From positions 359,493 through 423,492 of the forward strand of contig CAZNHZ010000001.1 of assembly GCA_964573015.1 (NCBI GenBank): a DNA stretch of 64,000 bases. Reading direction: 5' to 3'. The stretch comes from JAPUDQ01 sp964573015. Its GTDB lineage: Bacteria > Patescibacteriota > Saccharimonadia > Saccharimonadales > Saccharimonadaceae. Below are positions 1-8,220 of the stretch, one piece after another. The position numbers were made by a program, and so were the translations under genes. The notes below the pieces were generated by a model. That model was not told where the DNA came from. It ran no database searches and saw only the letters and a list, made by a program, of their open reading frames with translations. How positions within the stretch are numbered: position 1 is the stretch's first letter; every line of letters starts with the position of its first letter.

Positions 1-510
1 ATCGATTTTGGCCTGATAATCTTTCATGTCGTCATCGATGCCGCGCTCGATTTGCTTCATATCTTCTTCGGACAGCTCTTTGGCGTCTTTCATGCGCTTG
101 GCGTCTTTGAGGGCATCTTGGCGGACGTTACGCATAGCGATACGGCAATCCTCGACTTTTTCACCGAGCTGCTTGACCATCTCGCGGCGGCGCTCCTCGG
201 TCAGCGGCGGTATCGGTACACGCACCAGACGGCCGTCATCACTCGGATTAAATCCGAGATCACTGGTGCGAATCGCATCACTAATTGCCTTGATATTACT
301 CGGATCAAACGGATTTACCTGCAGCAGCTGCGGCTCAGGCGTCGTGACATTGGCGACTTGGTTGAGTGGCATACGGCTGCCATAAGCGTCGACCATGACC
401 GAGCTGAGCATATCCGGATGGGCACGGCCAGTACGGACCTTGGCGAGCTCTCCCTCTAAATACTCTAGGGCTACTGTCATTTTCTGTTGGTATGGTTTCG
501 TGTCGAACAT
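1..510 (-). CDS. frr: Ribosome recycling factor, 3' end cut by window edge
   Basis: Ribosome recycling factor splits post-termination ribosomes together with EF-G. The minus-strand reading begins MFDTKPYQQKM and contains the family signature region (GRAHPDML, YGSRMPLNQVANV, RVPIPPLTEERR, KQLGEKVEDCRIAMRNVR). 170 codons are present; the family is about 185 residues, so roughly 15 C-terminal residues lie outside the window. The ATG at 510 is preceded by a good ribosome-binding site (AAGGAG) and a TATACT -10 box at 530-535. In many bacteria frr follows rpsB-tsf-pyrH; here tsf and rpsB lie 1.6 kb away on the same strand, with a foreign-looking gene and a gene remnant between and no pyrH. Confidence 0.95.
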   Translation of the reverse strand, partial: MFDTKPYQQKMTVALEYLEGELAKVRTGRAHPDMLSSVMVDAYGSRMPLNQVANVTTPEPQLLQVNPFDPSNIKAISDAIRTSDLGFNPSDDGRLVRVPIPPLTEERRREMVKQLGEKVEDCRIAMRNVRQDALKDAKRMKDAKELSEEDMKQIERGIDDDMKDYQAKID

Positions 511-530
511 AATTCTCCTTCCATGACTAG

Positions 531-965
531 TATAACGCAGCCCTTGCATACGATACATATAATCCCGCCAAGACAGCTTCCCGTAATACGCCGGGCTATA
601 TCACTGAAGAAGAGACACGCGATCAGGTCAATGGTTTCTATACGCAGTATCTTAATACCAGGCGGGACGCTCCTGAAGAATCACTAAAAGCGTATATTCA
701 TAGTTATGGCACTAAGAATCTAATGTTTTATAGCCAGTACTACCGGCATGGTTTTGATCCAATTGTATGTTCTGAAGTTATGCCGACGAGTGTTACGGCG
801 ACAAGTGTAACGCCTGGTCCAGGCGCGACCGTGACGGCAACAGCAAAATATCCGGACGGTACTACTGCCAACATTGGCTTGACTTTAGTACTTAATAATA
901 AAGGCTTTGGTATCGACACCGTAACTTGTCCCGGAAACAGAGGGAATCTTCCACCAAGCAGCTAG
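531..965 (+). pseudogene. 5'-truncated remnant of a secreted or membrane protein gene
   Basis: An open frame runs from just after a stop codon at about 528 to the TAG at 963-965. It encodes a plausible protein stretch (GYITEEETRDQVNGFYTQYL, then VTATSVTPGPGATVTATAKY, LVLNNKGFGIDTVTCPG) but has no start codon with a ribosome-binding site near its beginning; the first internal ATG is at 723. The second half resembles the small beta-rich extracellular domains common in Gram-positive secreted proteins. I read it as the C-terminal part of a lost gene whose signal peptide region is gone. It could instead be a short gene starting at 723, but that start has no Shine-Dalgarno site. Confidence 0.45.
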
Positions 966-1089
966 GTTTAAGCACCGGGTTGCTGACTACCACTCACAAC
1001 CAACGAAATGGCGTTGATAAATATTGGTTGAATATAATGCCCAGTGACATCGTAAACCGAGAACCCCTGTATATCATGTGATACTTATA

Positions 1090-1119
1090 TTTACAAATAC
1101 GGGTATTTTGTGATATAAT
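1090..1119 (+). promoter_or_regulatory. Promoter of the cyclase-like gene, extended -10
   Basis: TTTACA (1090-1095), 18-bp spacer, and TGA-TATAAT (TATAAT at 1114-1119). The start codon at 1134 lies 14 nt beyond the -10 box, leaving a leader of about 8 nt without a Shine-Dalgarno site. Confidence 0.6.
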
Positions 1120-1133
1120 ATAGAATTAACATC

Positions 1134-2114
1134 ATGAATCCGCCAATTACCACCACGCTCGCCCTCATCGAGGCTGGGCTACACCCGCTCGGTGCAGCGC
1201 TCAAGCCTATCAAGTCATACAACGGCCACGCTGTTTTCATTCGTGATCGGCACTATACCGGCCTCGCGGCTACTGTCGCCATGCACTACCCGCGCGTCAA
1301 TGCCAAGCGTCACGAGTTTGCCCGGGCAAACGTCGACGGCCGTGCCGTTGACCTGTCATCATCGACGCTCGGCACGACCTTTGAGACACGCCAATCTGCC
1401 CTGCTGCCGAGCGCTATGAACCGCCAGCATATCGTCTGGGGAGTACACATCCCGTTATCCGGCACCCAAGAAGCCGTCGTGCAGATCGTGTTCGACAAAA
1501 CTGCCGGTACCCCACCGTCGCTTGGCACGATCGAAAAAGCCTGGGAATCCCATGAGACTGAAATCGTCACTCCCCTGAAGGACCTGGCGGCACTCAATCT
1601 CCCCTCTCTCATCGAAGCCTGCCGTCTCGGTGCGCCATCGACTCCAAATGCGTTCGTACTCAAATGGGACGTCATGGACTCCAGCTATGTGGCTCGGCAT
1701 GATTATGGCGAGCTGCGGCATTTCATCTCGACCTTTGAACACACTATCGAGCCAATCGTAGACTACTACGGCGGCCATATCGCTGGCTATGACGGTGACT
1801 CACAGGACATTGTCGTGCCAATTCCGAGCGACATCGACCGCAACAACCCTCGCGAGATCAAAGCGTTCGCCGCTCGCGCTATCACGCCGCTCATCGACAA
1901 AATCCGCATCGCCCACGCTACCATCGCGCCAGACTATACTCCGGTCATGCGTATCCGGCTCGGCGTCGGCCTCGGCTCAGTCCAGACGACACTGCTCGGC
2001 GAACAAACCGGCCCGGTATTTTGGAGTGTGTCGGACAAGATGAAGATGCGTGCCGGCTCAAGCGACATCTACACACTTTGTCTCGACGACAGTGTCAAAA
2101 CGATACTCACCTAA
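1134..2114 (+). CDS. Divergent class III nucleotidyl cyclase-like protein
   Basis: 326 residues, no signal peptide or membrane segment. The first ~165 residues are of unknown kind. Residues ~170-320 follow the order of a class III adenylyl/guanylyl cyclase homology domain: a strand with an acidic residue (FVLKWDVMDSS), a helix, then YYGGHIAGYDGDSQDIVVP, matching the GG...GD hairpin, and later RLGVGLGSVQ followed by GPVFWSVSDKMKMRAG, the place of the family's N-x-x-A-R element. The two metal-site Asp positions appear kept, but the Asn/Arg transition-state motif is not recognisable, so catalysis is doubtful. It stands alone between frr and tsf, transcribed against both, from its own promoter with an almost leaderless start. 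The family assignment is by eye and tentative. Confidence 0.5.
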   Translation: MNPPITTTLALIEAGLHPLGAALKPIKSYNGHAVFIRDRHYTGLAATVAMHYPRVNAKRHEFARANVDGRAVDLSSSTLGTTFETRQSALLPSAMNRQHIVWGVHIPLSGTQEAVVQIVFDKTAGTPPSLGTIEKAWESHETEIVTPLKDLAALNLPSLIEACRLGAPSTPNAFVLKWDVMDSSYVARHDYGELRHFISTFEHTIEPIVDYYGGHIAGYDGDSQDIVVPIPSDIDRNNPREIKAFAARAITPLIDKIRIAHATIAPDYTPVMRIRLGVGLGSVQTTLLGEQTGPVFWSVSDKMKMRAGSSDIYTLCLDDSVKTILT

Positions 2115-2143
2115 AAATCGCCCGGGTAATTCGGACGATTTTT
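2113..2143. terminator. Bidirectional terminator between cyclase-like gene and tsf
   Basis: AAAAATCG (2113-2120) pairs with CGATTTTT (2136-2143), with inner CCG/CGG pairs. It overlaps the stop of the plus-strand gene and lies just past the end of tsf, so it can serve both strands. Confidence 0.7.
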
Positions 2144-2157
2144 ATGCAATTACGCTC

Positions 2158-2754
2158 TTACTCGCTGACACCGAGCTCGATACGGCGTATCTGGCGAACG
2201 ACGATGTTTTCGCCGAGTTTGCTGATGTGCTCTTTGACCAGCTCCCCGACAGTGATATCAGGGTTTTTGATAAACGGCTGGTCCATGAGGGTTTTTTCGG
2301 CAAAATATTTCTTGAGCTGACCCTCGACGATCTTGCCGCTGATCTCGGGAGATTTGCCTTCGCTGGCAGCTTTGTCAGTAAACTCAGCCCGCTTGGCGCC
2401 TTCTACATCGCTATCGATATCCTCGGCCGAGATGTACTCGGGTGCCGACGCAGCGACATGCAGTGCGATGTCATGCACCAGCGCTTTGAACTCATCGGTC
2501 TTGGCGACAAAATCCGTCTCGCAGTTGACTTCGACGAGTACGCCGACACGACCAGAGTGGACATAAGCATCTACCAGGCCTTCGCGGGCTTCGCGCTCGC
2601 CGCGTTTTTCGGCTTTGGTCAGGCCTTTACGGCGCATCGCTTCGAGCGCTTTTTCAAAATCACCACCCGCTTCGGTCAAAGCTGCCTTGGCATCGGTCAG
2701 GCCAACACCGGTCAGCTCTTTGAGTTTCTTGATGTCTTCTACAGAAATTGCCAT
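2158..2754 (-). CDS. tsf: Elongation factor Ts
   Basis: EF-Ts is the nucleotide exchange factor for EF-Tu. 198 residues with the conserved N-terminal UBA-like segment (VEDIKKLKELTGVGLTDAKAAL), the EF-Tu contact motif VNCETDFVAKTDEFKALVHD and the family's GKSPEISGKIVEGQLKKYF region; this is the short bacterial form. It lies 2 nt downstream of rpsB on the same strand, the usual rpsB-tsf operon. The start at 2754 is supported by alignment to the family N terminus and by a GAAAGAGGGGTAGCT purine-rich stretch just upstream. Confidence 0.97.
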   Translation of the reverse strand: MAISVEDIKKLKELTGVGLTDAKAALTEAGGDFEKALEAMRRKGLTKAEKRGEREAREGLVDAYVHSGRVGVLVEVNCETDFVAKTDEFKALVHDIALHVAASAPEYISAEDIDSDVEGAKRAEFTDKAASEGKSPEISGKIVEGQLKKYFAEKTLMDQPFIKNPDITVGELVKEHISKLGENIVVRQIRRIELGVSE

Positions 2755-2756
2755 AG

Positions 2757-3464
2757 CTACCCCTCTTTCTTTTCTGTATTAGATTTGCCCTCATCGATTG
2801 CCTGGGAAACGTACTCCAAAATCAGCTTGAGCCCCTTGATCGCATCATCGTTACCGGGAATGATATAGTCGATACCGCGCGGATCGGCATTGCTATCAAC
2901 GATCGCCACGACCGGAATACCGAGTTTTTTGGCTTCCCGAACTGCATTTGCATCCTCGATAATATCGGTAACAAACACGACACCGGGACGGCCGGTCATA
3001 TTTTTGATACCGCCGTATTTTTTGTTGAGATCGTCGATTTCTTCTTGAAATCGCTGCACCTCGAGCTTGCTGTAGCGATTGGCGAGCTCGCCGCTCTCCA
3101 TCTTTTTTTCGAGTGTCTTGAGATGCTTGAGACGAGTATTGACGGTGGCGACATTTGTCAGCATACCGCCCATCCAGCGCTCCGTGACGTAGAGCTGGCC
3201 GGTCTTTTCGGCCGTTTGGCGTACGATGTCGCGGGCTTGCTTCTTGGTGCCGACAAGCAGCACATACTTGCCTTTGCTGACAATCTCGGTGATAAACGGC
3301 AGTGCCGCCTCGAGTCCTTCGACAGTTTTTGTCAGGTCGATTATGTGACTATCCTGACGTTTGCTATGGATGTATGGCGCCATCTTCGGGTGCCAACGGC
3401 TCGTTTTGTGTCCGAAATGAACACCGGCTTCGAGCAAAGCCTTGATATCGACTTTTACAGCCAT
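2757..3464 (-). CDS. rpsB: 30S ribosomal protein S2
   Basis: 235 residues, full length. Diagnostic segments: LLEAGVHFGHKTSRWHPKM near the N terminus, YVTERWMGGMLTNVATV, GVVFVTDIIEDANAVREA, and IPVVAIVDSNADPRGIDYII. First gene of the rpsB-tsf operon. AAAGGAAG lies upstream of the ATG at 3464. The leader of this transcript contains the perfect 16-bp palindrome at 3523-3538, and its likely -10 (TACAAT, reverse strand near 3570) is back to back with the plus-strand promoter of the bL31 gene. Confidence 0.98.
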   Translation of the reverse strand: MAVKVDIKALLEAGVHFGHKTSRWHPKMAPYIHSKRQDSHIIDLTKTVEGLEAALPFITEIVSKGKYVLLVGTKKQARDIVRQTAEKTGQLYVTERWMGGMLTNVATVNTRLKHLKTLEKKMESGELANRYSKLEVQRFQEEIDDLNKKYGGIKNMTGRPGVVFVTDIIEDANAVREAKKLGIPVVAIVDSNADPRGIDYIIPGNDDAIKGLKLILEYVSQAIDEGKSNTEKKEG

Positions 3465-3522
3465 ATCTATATCTTCCTTTCCGGGTCAGGCTAATTCCCG
3501 CTTGTAATGCCTTGTCCCTTCG

Positions 3523-3538
3523 TCCGCCAGCTGGCGGA
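3523..3538. repeat. Palindromic repeat, copy 1
   Basis: Perfect 16-bp palindrome TCCGCCAGCTGGCGGA in the rpsB leader. A near-identical copy (one substitution) is found at 61897-61912, 58 kb away, downstream of another gene. Confidence 0.5.
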
Positions 3539-3588
3539 TTGCTTCATTAAAAAATAATACCGATATATTGTAACAGATCAACTCCCCT

Positions 3589-3617
3589 TTGACAATTCTT
3601 CCAAAAACAGATACAAT
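3589..3617 (+). promoter_or_regulatory. Promoter of the bL31 gene
   Basis: Consensus -35 TTGACA (3589-3594), 17-bp spacer, -10 TACAAT (3612-3617). The ATG at 3630 is only 12 nt past the -10 box. Confidence 0.75.
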
Positions 3618-3629
3618 CTAGCCTTGACT

Positions 3630-3983
3630 ATGAAAAAAGATTTACACCCTACTGATTATCGTCCTGTTGTGTTTCAGGACGAGGCGGCCGGTTTTGCATT
3701 TTTGACGCAAAGTACCGCCCAAACAAACGACACTATCAAATGGGAAGACGGTCAGGAATACCCGCTGGTTAAAGTACACATCAGCAGCGCCAGTCACCCG
3801 TTCTTTACCGGTGAGGAAAAGATCATCGACACTGAAGGCCGCGTCGACCGCTTCAAAGCTCGCTTTGCCGCTGCCGAAAAGCGCCGCGAAGCCCTGGCAA
3901 ACAAAGCCAAGAAATCCGCTGTCCGCAACGAGAAAAAAGCCGCCAAAGCTGAAAAATCTTCGACGAATAAGCAGGGTGCTTAG
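3630..3983 (+). CDS. rpmE2: 50S ribosomal protein L31, type B, with extended basic tail
   Basis: 117 residues from the ATG at 3630 (an in-frame TTG at 3624 is less likely because it would fall at the transcription start). Residues 1-75 match bL31 type B: MKKDLHPTDYRPVVFQDEAAG, then EDGQEYPLVKVHISSASHPFFTGEE with the SHPF(Y/W/F)TG hallmark, and VDRFKARF. The zinc-binding cysteines of type A are absent, as expected for type B. The remaining ~40 residues are a Lys/Ala-rich tail (EKRREALANKAKKS...). A decayed copy of this tail is found 0.9 kb downstream. Leaderless-type start; no Shine-Dalgarno site. Confidence 0.93.
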   Translation: MKKDLHPTDYRPVVFQDEAAGFAFLTQSTAQTNDTIKWEDGQEYPLVKVHISSASHPFFTGEEKIIDTEGRVDRFKARFAAAEKRREALANKAKKSAVRNEKKAAKAEKSSTNKQGA

Positions 3984-4030
3984 TAACTACTCAAGAGGCA
4001 TTGGATGTTTGCCATCTTGCGCCTGATCGC

Positions 4031-4767
4031 CTACATAGCAAAGTTATTCGTTGCCCACAGTGGCAGCCTATTTCTTATCATTAACGTCACACTTAGACTG
4101 TACTGGCTAAACATTGCCGAGGTGTCTCGCTCTTTGTAGGCTTTGCTCTTGAAGTCAACCGATTGAAATGACATATATACTTCTTCGGCGTCATACATGA
4201 CAGTATCTTCTTTGCATATCTTCGTCTCATATGTCTCACCCTGCTTCGTCTCCTTTAGATTGTTGGTCAAGCTGACAAAAGCATACCATTTGCCGGATAC
4301 GTCTTGCGATACGCCTTTGACGAGATACTTGTACCGCACTTTCATCGTCTCATCTGCCTGTGGTATATCAGGAAAATACGATGTGTTAAAGACTTTTGAT
4401 ATCTCGGATTTTATAATCTTGTTTTCATCGTAATATTGTTTGGACAGCGATCGCCTGCAGCCCCAAGCCCTCGCTGCTTTCGTAACAAACTCGACACAAC
4501 TGCTCCAGTATTATCTTTGATCTCAATCTTCGCCTGATCAGTGTCATCTTGGGTAACCATCCAGTCCTTTGGATATTTAAAGCACATCTTTACAGCATCC
4601 GAGCAAAACGATTTATAATTATTCATCACCACTTCTGAGGCCTGCGTCTGCGTCGGCCGCATTGAGGCGAAGAGAATAGCAGACACCGCAACGATGGCAA
4701 ACACCGCTCCCACTCCCAGCACAAGAACTATTCGTTTATGATGTTTTAACCTCGTCTTCAATGACAT
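4031..4767 (-). pseudogene. Frameshifted gene for a single-pass extracellular protein
   Basis: Two minus-strand frames together make one protein. The first (ATG 4767) starts MSLKTRLKHHKRIVLVLGVG with a basic start and one membrane segment, then an outer domain (SDAVKMCFKYPKDWMVTQ, IKDNTGAVVSS). It runs out of frame at about 4411, while a second frame continues from about 4450 (YYDENKIIKSEISKVFNT ... GVSQDVSGKWYAFVSLTNNL ... TVMYDAEEVYMSFQSV) to 4031. The break lies near the GGLGxxGD-C segment at about 4440-4490. Whether this is a real frameshift or a sequencing error cannot be told here. No family name; the layout (anchor plus small beta domain) is typical of CPR surface proteins. Confidence 0.7.
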
Positions 4768-4845
4768 ACAGACTCCCAACAATATTATTCACTTTGGCAT
4801 TATTCTACCTCCTATATACCAGAGTAGAAATACATCCGAGCAGCC

Positions 4846-4903
4846 CGCCAACGAAAAGCGCCCCGAAGCTCTAGCCAACAAAGCCAAGAAACAAGCTTTA
4901 TGA
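4846..4903 (+). pseudogene. Duplicated remnant of the bL31 C-terminal tail
   Basis: The stretch encodes NEKRPEALANKAKKQAL and a stop, with about 32 of 36 bases matching bases 3879-3915 of the bL31 gene (EKRREALANKAKK). No start, no upstream bL31 body. It looks like the trace of a small tandem duplication that also bounds the decayed gene at 4031-4767. Confidence 0.6.
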
Positions 4904-5027
4904 AGAACTACCGTTGCATACTCCTGCATATTTCAAGGTTTTTTATTGCGCAGTGGATTATTGGAATTGTCCATAAGCCCGAAGGTCGTTCATAGAATTA
5001 ACTACATCTGTTATAATACATACCTGG

Positions 5028-6104
5028 ATGAGCCTTATTTCTCTCAATCTCGATGAACTCCGCGCGGAGAAATCCGATCTGACGGATTTTTTGAGCCGTC
5101 CCGATGCTTTTTCCGATCCCGAGTACGCCCGCAAAAACCGCCGACTGATCGAGCTCGATGAGCTGATCGCCGCTGGAGAGCGCCAAGCGTCCCTCAAACA
5201 GCAGATCAAGGAAGCCCGAGAATTATCCGGCGGCGGTGATGAGCTGGCCGAGCTCGCCAAAGAAGAGCTCCCCGTCCTCGAAGCCGAGCTGGAAAAACTG
5301 GACGAGAAATTATTCGTCATGCTCACGCCCAAAGACCCCAACGATGAAAAAAATGTCATCCTGGAGATCCGAGCTGGCGCCGGCGGTGACGAGGCCAGCC
5401 TGTTTGCGGCTGAGCTGCTGCGCATGTACCTGCGCTGGTGCGAAGATCACGGCTACAAGACTGAGATGATGAGCGAGTCAGCCAACGAATCCGGCGGCTA
5501 CAAAGAAGTCGTCGTCGAGATCAGCGGCGATGCACCGTATAGTAAACTCAAGTTTGAATCCGGCGTCCACCGTGTCCAGCGCGTACCGGTCACCGAGAGC
5601 CAGGGTCGTATCCACACCAGCACTGTGACGATAGCGATCCTACCCGAAGCCGAAGAGACCGATATCGATATTCGTGACTCGGACCTGCGCATCGATATCT
5701 ATCGTGCCTCAGGTCATGGCGGTCAGTCGGTCAACACAACCGACAGTGCCGTGCGGATTACTCATTTGCCGAGCGGCCTAGTCGTCACCAACCAAGACGA
5801 AAAATCTCAGCTCAAAAACAAGCTCAAAGCCATGAGCGTCCTCAGAAGCCGCCTGCTGCAGCAAAAAGTCGACGAAGAAAACGCCAAGCTCTCGGCCGAA
5901 CGCCGCAACCTCATCGGCTCAGGTGATCGCTCCGAAAAGATCCGCACCTACAATTTCCCGCAAGACCGTATCACCGATCATCGTATCGGCTACAGCCGCT
6001 CCAATATCCCCGCCGCCATGAATGGCGATATCGACGATCTGATCGAAAAACTCCAAGCCTACGAACGCGAACTCAAAGCCCAGGGCGCCGATAACCGTGT
6101 CTGA
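5028..6104 (+). CDS. prfA: Peptide chain release factor 1
   Basis: RF1 reads UAA and UAG and releases the finished peptide. 358 residues, normal length. The catalytic GGQ sits in RASGHGGQSVNTTDSAVRI; EIRAGAGGDEASLFAAELLRMY and VHRVQRVPVTESQGRIHTS are family hallmarks. Stop is TGA, so TGA is not reassigned in this organism. An extended -10 (TGT-TATAAT, 5012-5017) ends 10 nt before the ATG, so the mRNA should be nearly leaderless. prmC, which methylates the Gln of GGQ, follows 67 nt downstream. Confidence 0.97.
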   Translation: MSLISLNLDELRAEKSDLTDFLSRPDAFSDPEYARKNRRLIELDELIAAGERQASLKQQIKEARELSGGGDELAELAKEELPVLEAELEKLDEKLFVMLTPKDPNDEKNVILEIRAGAGGDEASLFAAELLRMYLRWCEDHGYKTEMMSESANESGGYKEVVVEISGDAPYSKLKFESGVHRVQRVPVTESQGRIHTSTVTIAILPEAEETDIDIRDSDLRIDIYRASGHGGQSVNTTDSAVRITHLPSGLVVTNQDEKSQLKNKLKAMSVLRSRLLQQKVDEENAKLSAERRNLIGSGDRSEKIRTYNFPQDRITDHRIGYSRSNIPAAMNGDIDDLIEKLQAYERELKAQGADNRV

Positions 6105-6171
6105 GTTTGACCATACGCTCAAAAGCAATCACCTGATGATGTCGCTGATCCCATAATCATACCCTAGATAA

Positions 6172-7002
6172 ATGCAAACTATTTCCGACTCCCTCACCAC
6201 CACCAACTCGATACTCCGCTCTGCTGGCATATCCTCAGCGCGGCTCGATGCCGAAGTGCTGCTCGCACACACACTCAACGCCGATCGGGCCTGGCTGATT
6301 GCGCATGGCGATGACGTACTGACGGCCGAAAAAGCCCAAATATTTAACGACCTCGTCGCGAGACGGGTTCAGTGCGAACCGATCGCCTACCTCACCGGCC
6401 GCAAAGAATTCTATGGTCGAGAATTTATCGTTACGTCTGACGTGTTGATACCTCGTCCAGAGACTGAGGTGCTGATCGATATTGTCAAGCAACTGGTCGC
6501 ACCAGAAGCCGGCGCCAAACGGCTCCTCGATATCGGCACTGGATCAGGCTGTATCGGCATCACATGCAAGCTTGAGCTGCCAGAGCTCGGCGTCACGCTC
6601 AGCGACATCAGCCCACAGGCCCTCGCTATCGCTCGCAAAAATGCGGCTAAACTCGGGACCAAACCGATCCGATACATACAGTCAGACTTACTGAGCCACT
6701 GGCTACATCACAGCAATCCAAAAACATTTGATATCATCGTCGCCAATCTGCCATACGTCGATCGCACCTGGCCGACCTCGCCCGAGCTCAGGCATGAACC
6801 TGAGCTGGCACTGTATGCCGATGAACAGGGGTTAAAACTGATAAAAACCTTGATTTCTCAAGCCCCCAACCTACTCGCACCAGGCGGCAGCCTACTGATC
6901 GAAGCCGACCCTAGTCAACACGCAGCCGTCACCAAGCACAGCAAAAACTATGGTTTTAGCCATGTGATGACAAGAGACTATATAGTCGTGCTTCAGAGAT
7001 GA
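6172..7002 (+). CDS. prmC: Release factor glutamine methyltransferase
   Basis: 276 residues. N-terminal helical substrate domain (ARLDAEVLLAHTL..., PIAYLTGRKEFYG, VLIPRPETEVLID) followed by a Rossmann SAM-methyltransferase fold (LLDIGTGSGCIGI, TLSDISPQALAIARKNA). The catalytic motif, NPPY in the classical enzyme, reads NLPY (VANLPYVDRTW). The first Pro is thus Leu while Asn and Tyr are kept, so activity is likely retained. Adjacent to prfA on the same strand, a common pair. It converges on htrA. Confidence 0.94.
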   Translation: MQTISDSLTTTNSILRSAGISSARLDAEVLLAHTLNADRAWLIAHGDDVLTAEKAQIFNDLVARRVQCEPIAYLTGRKEFYGREFIVTSDVLIPRPETEVLIDIVKQLVAPEAGAKRLLDIGTGSGCIGITCKLELPELGVTLSDISPQALAIARKNAAKLGTKPIRYIQSDLLSHWLHHSNPKTFDIIVANLPYVDRTWPTSPELRHEPELALYADEQGLKLIKTLISQAPNLLAPGGSLLIEADPSQHAAVTKHSKNYGFSHVMTRDYIVVLQR

Positions 7003-7048
7003 ACTTGGAGCGATAAACCAAACAGCGCAACGATTTGCCTACTGACAG

Positions 7049-8188
7049 TTAGTTATACTTTTCTAGCTTGGCGGTCAGAATTTGCTCGCGCCCATCGCGC
7101 AGCACCGTCAACTTGACGCTATCACCGGGCGAAAATTGCGACAACTGACTGACCAATGACATGCCGGGGCCCAATTCGGCGCCATTAACTTTGGTGATGA
7201 TATCACCATGGCGCAATCCGGCTTTTTCGGCTGGACTACCGTCAGCTACCGCCGGACCGTTTTGACCGCTGACGACGTAGGCGCCTTTGGTGGTGTTGAG
7301 ATCGTAAAACTTAGCAACTTCGGCGTTTAGCATGATATAGCGTACGCCGAGATAGGCGCGTTCGATCTTGCCGCTCGCCAGCACGCTTTTTATCAATCCT
7401 TTGGCTTCGTTGATCGGGATTGCAAATCCAATCCCCTCGGCACCCTGGCTGACCGCGGTGTTGATACCAATCACCTCACCCGTAATGTTTAATAGCGGCC
7501 CGCCGGAGTTACCCGGGTTGATCGCCGCATCGGTCTGGATGAGATTTGACAGTTGTTCGCTGGAAGTCTGATCACCCGCTACAATCGAACGCTCGACACC
7601 CGAGATAATGCCCGAGGTTACCGTGGTTTGAAATTCGCCGAGCGCATTGCCGATCGCCACAACTTTGCTGCCAACCACCAAGTGCGATGAATCACCCAGT
7701 CGAGCCGGCTGCAAATTAGTAACGTCTTTGATCTTTAAAAATGCGATGTCGTTTATAGGATCACGACCGACAACCTCAACGTTGTCATAGGCCGACCCGT
7801 CATTTGTCACAACTTTTACTTTGGTGACATTGTCGCCGATCACATGACGATTGGTCAAAATATAGCCATCCTTGCTGATAATAATACCCGTACCGGCACC
7901 CTCTTGAGCTGTCGGGCCAAACATTGACAATTGCTGTGATTCAACCATTATCGACACTACGCTAGGCGAAACTTTTTTGGCGATATCGGCCACCACTTCG
8001 CCTTCGGCAATTACACGGGCTCGGCTCTCGGTGACACTGGTAGCGACCCCGGCCGACCAAGGACTATGCTCGTATAGCCAGGAACCGCCAAACCCAGCCA
8101 CCAAGCTGACAATAATTAGCGGCAAGGCTCGTACCCAAGGACGTAGTTGACGTTTTTGCTGTGTAGTGCCGGTTTGTAATCTTGACAT
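7049..8188 (-). CDS. HtrA/DegP-type trypsin-like serine protease with PDZ domain
   Basis: 379 residues. A single membrane segment at ~20-40 anchors it, with the protease outside the membrane. Catalytic triad visible: His115 (LTNRHVIGDN), Asp147 (GRDPINDIAFLKI), Ser228 (NPGNSGGPLLN). One PDZ domain follows at ~275-375 (AYLGVRYIML, SPAEKAGLRHGDIITKVNG). Likely role: quality control of envelope proteins. GGGGGAATT precedes the ATG at 8188. The only PDZ is C-terminal, as in DegS/HtrA of Gram-positives. Confidence 0.93.
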   Translation of the reverse strand: MSRLQTGTTQQKRQLRPWVRALPLIIVSLVAGFGGSWLYEHSPWSAGVATSVTESRARVIAEGEVVADIAKKVSPSVVSIMVESQQLSMFGPTAQEGAGTGIIISKDGYILTNRHVIGDNVTKVKVVTNDGSAYDNVEVVGRDPINDIAFLKIKDVTNLQPARLGDSSHLVVGSKVVAIGNALGEFQTTVTSGIISGVERSIVAGDQTSSEQLSNLIQTDAAINPGNSGGPLLNITGEVIGINTAVSQGAEGIGFAIPINEAKGLIKSVLASGKIERAYLGVRYIMLNAEVAKFYDLNTTKGAYVVSGQNGPAVADGSPAEKAGLRHGDIITKVNGAELGPGMSLVSQLSQFSPGDSVKLTVLRDGREQILTAKLEKYN

Positions 8189-8220
8189 AATTCCCCCCGT
8201 AGTGCGATTTATCGATTAAT

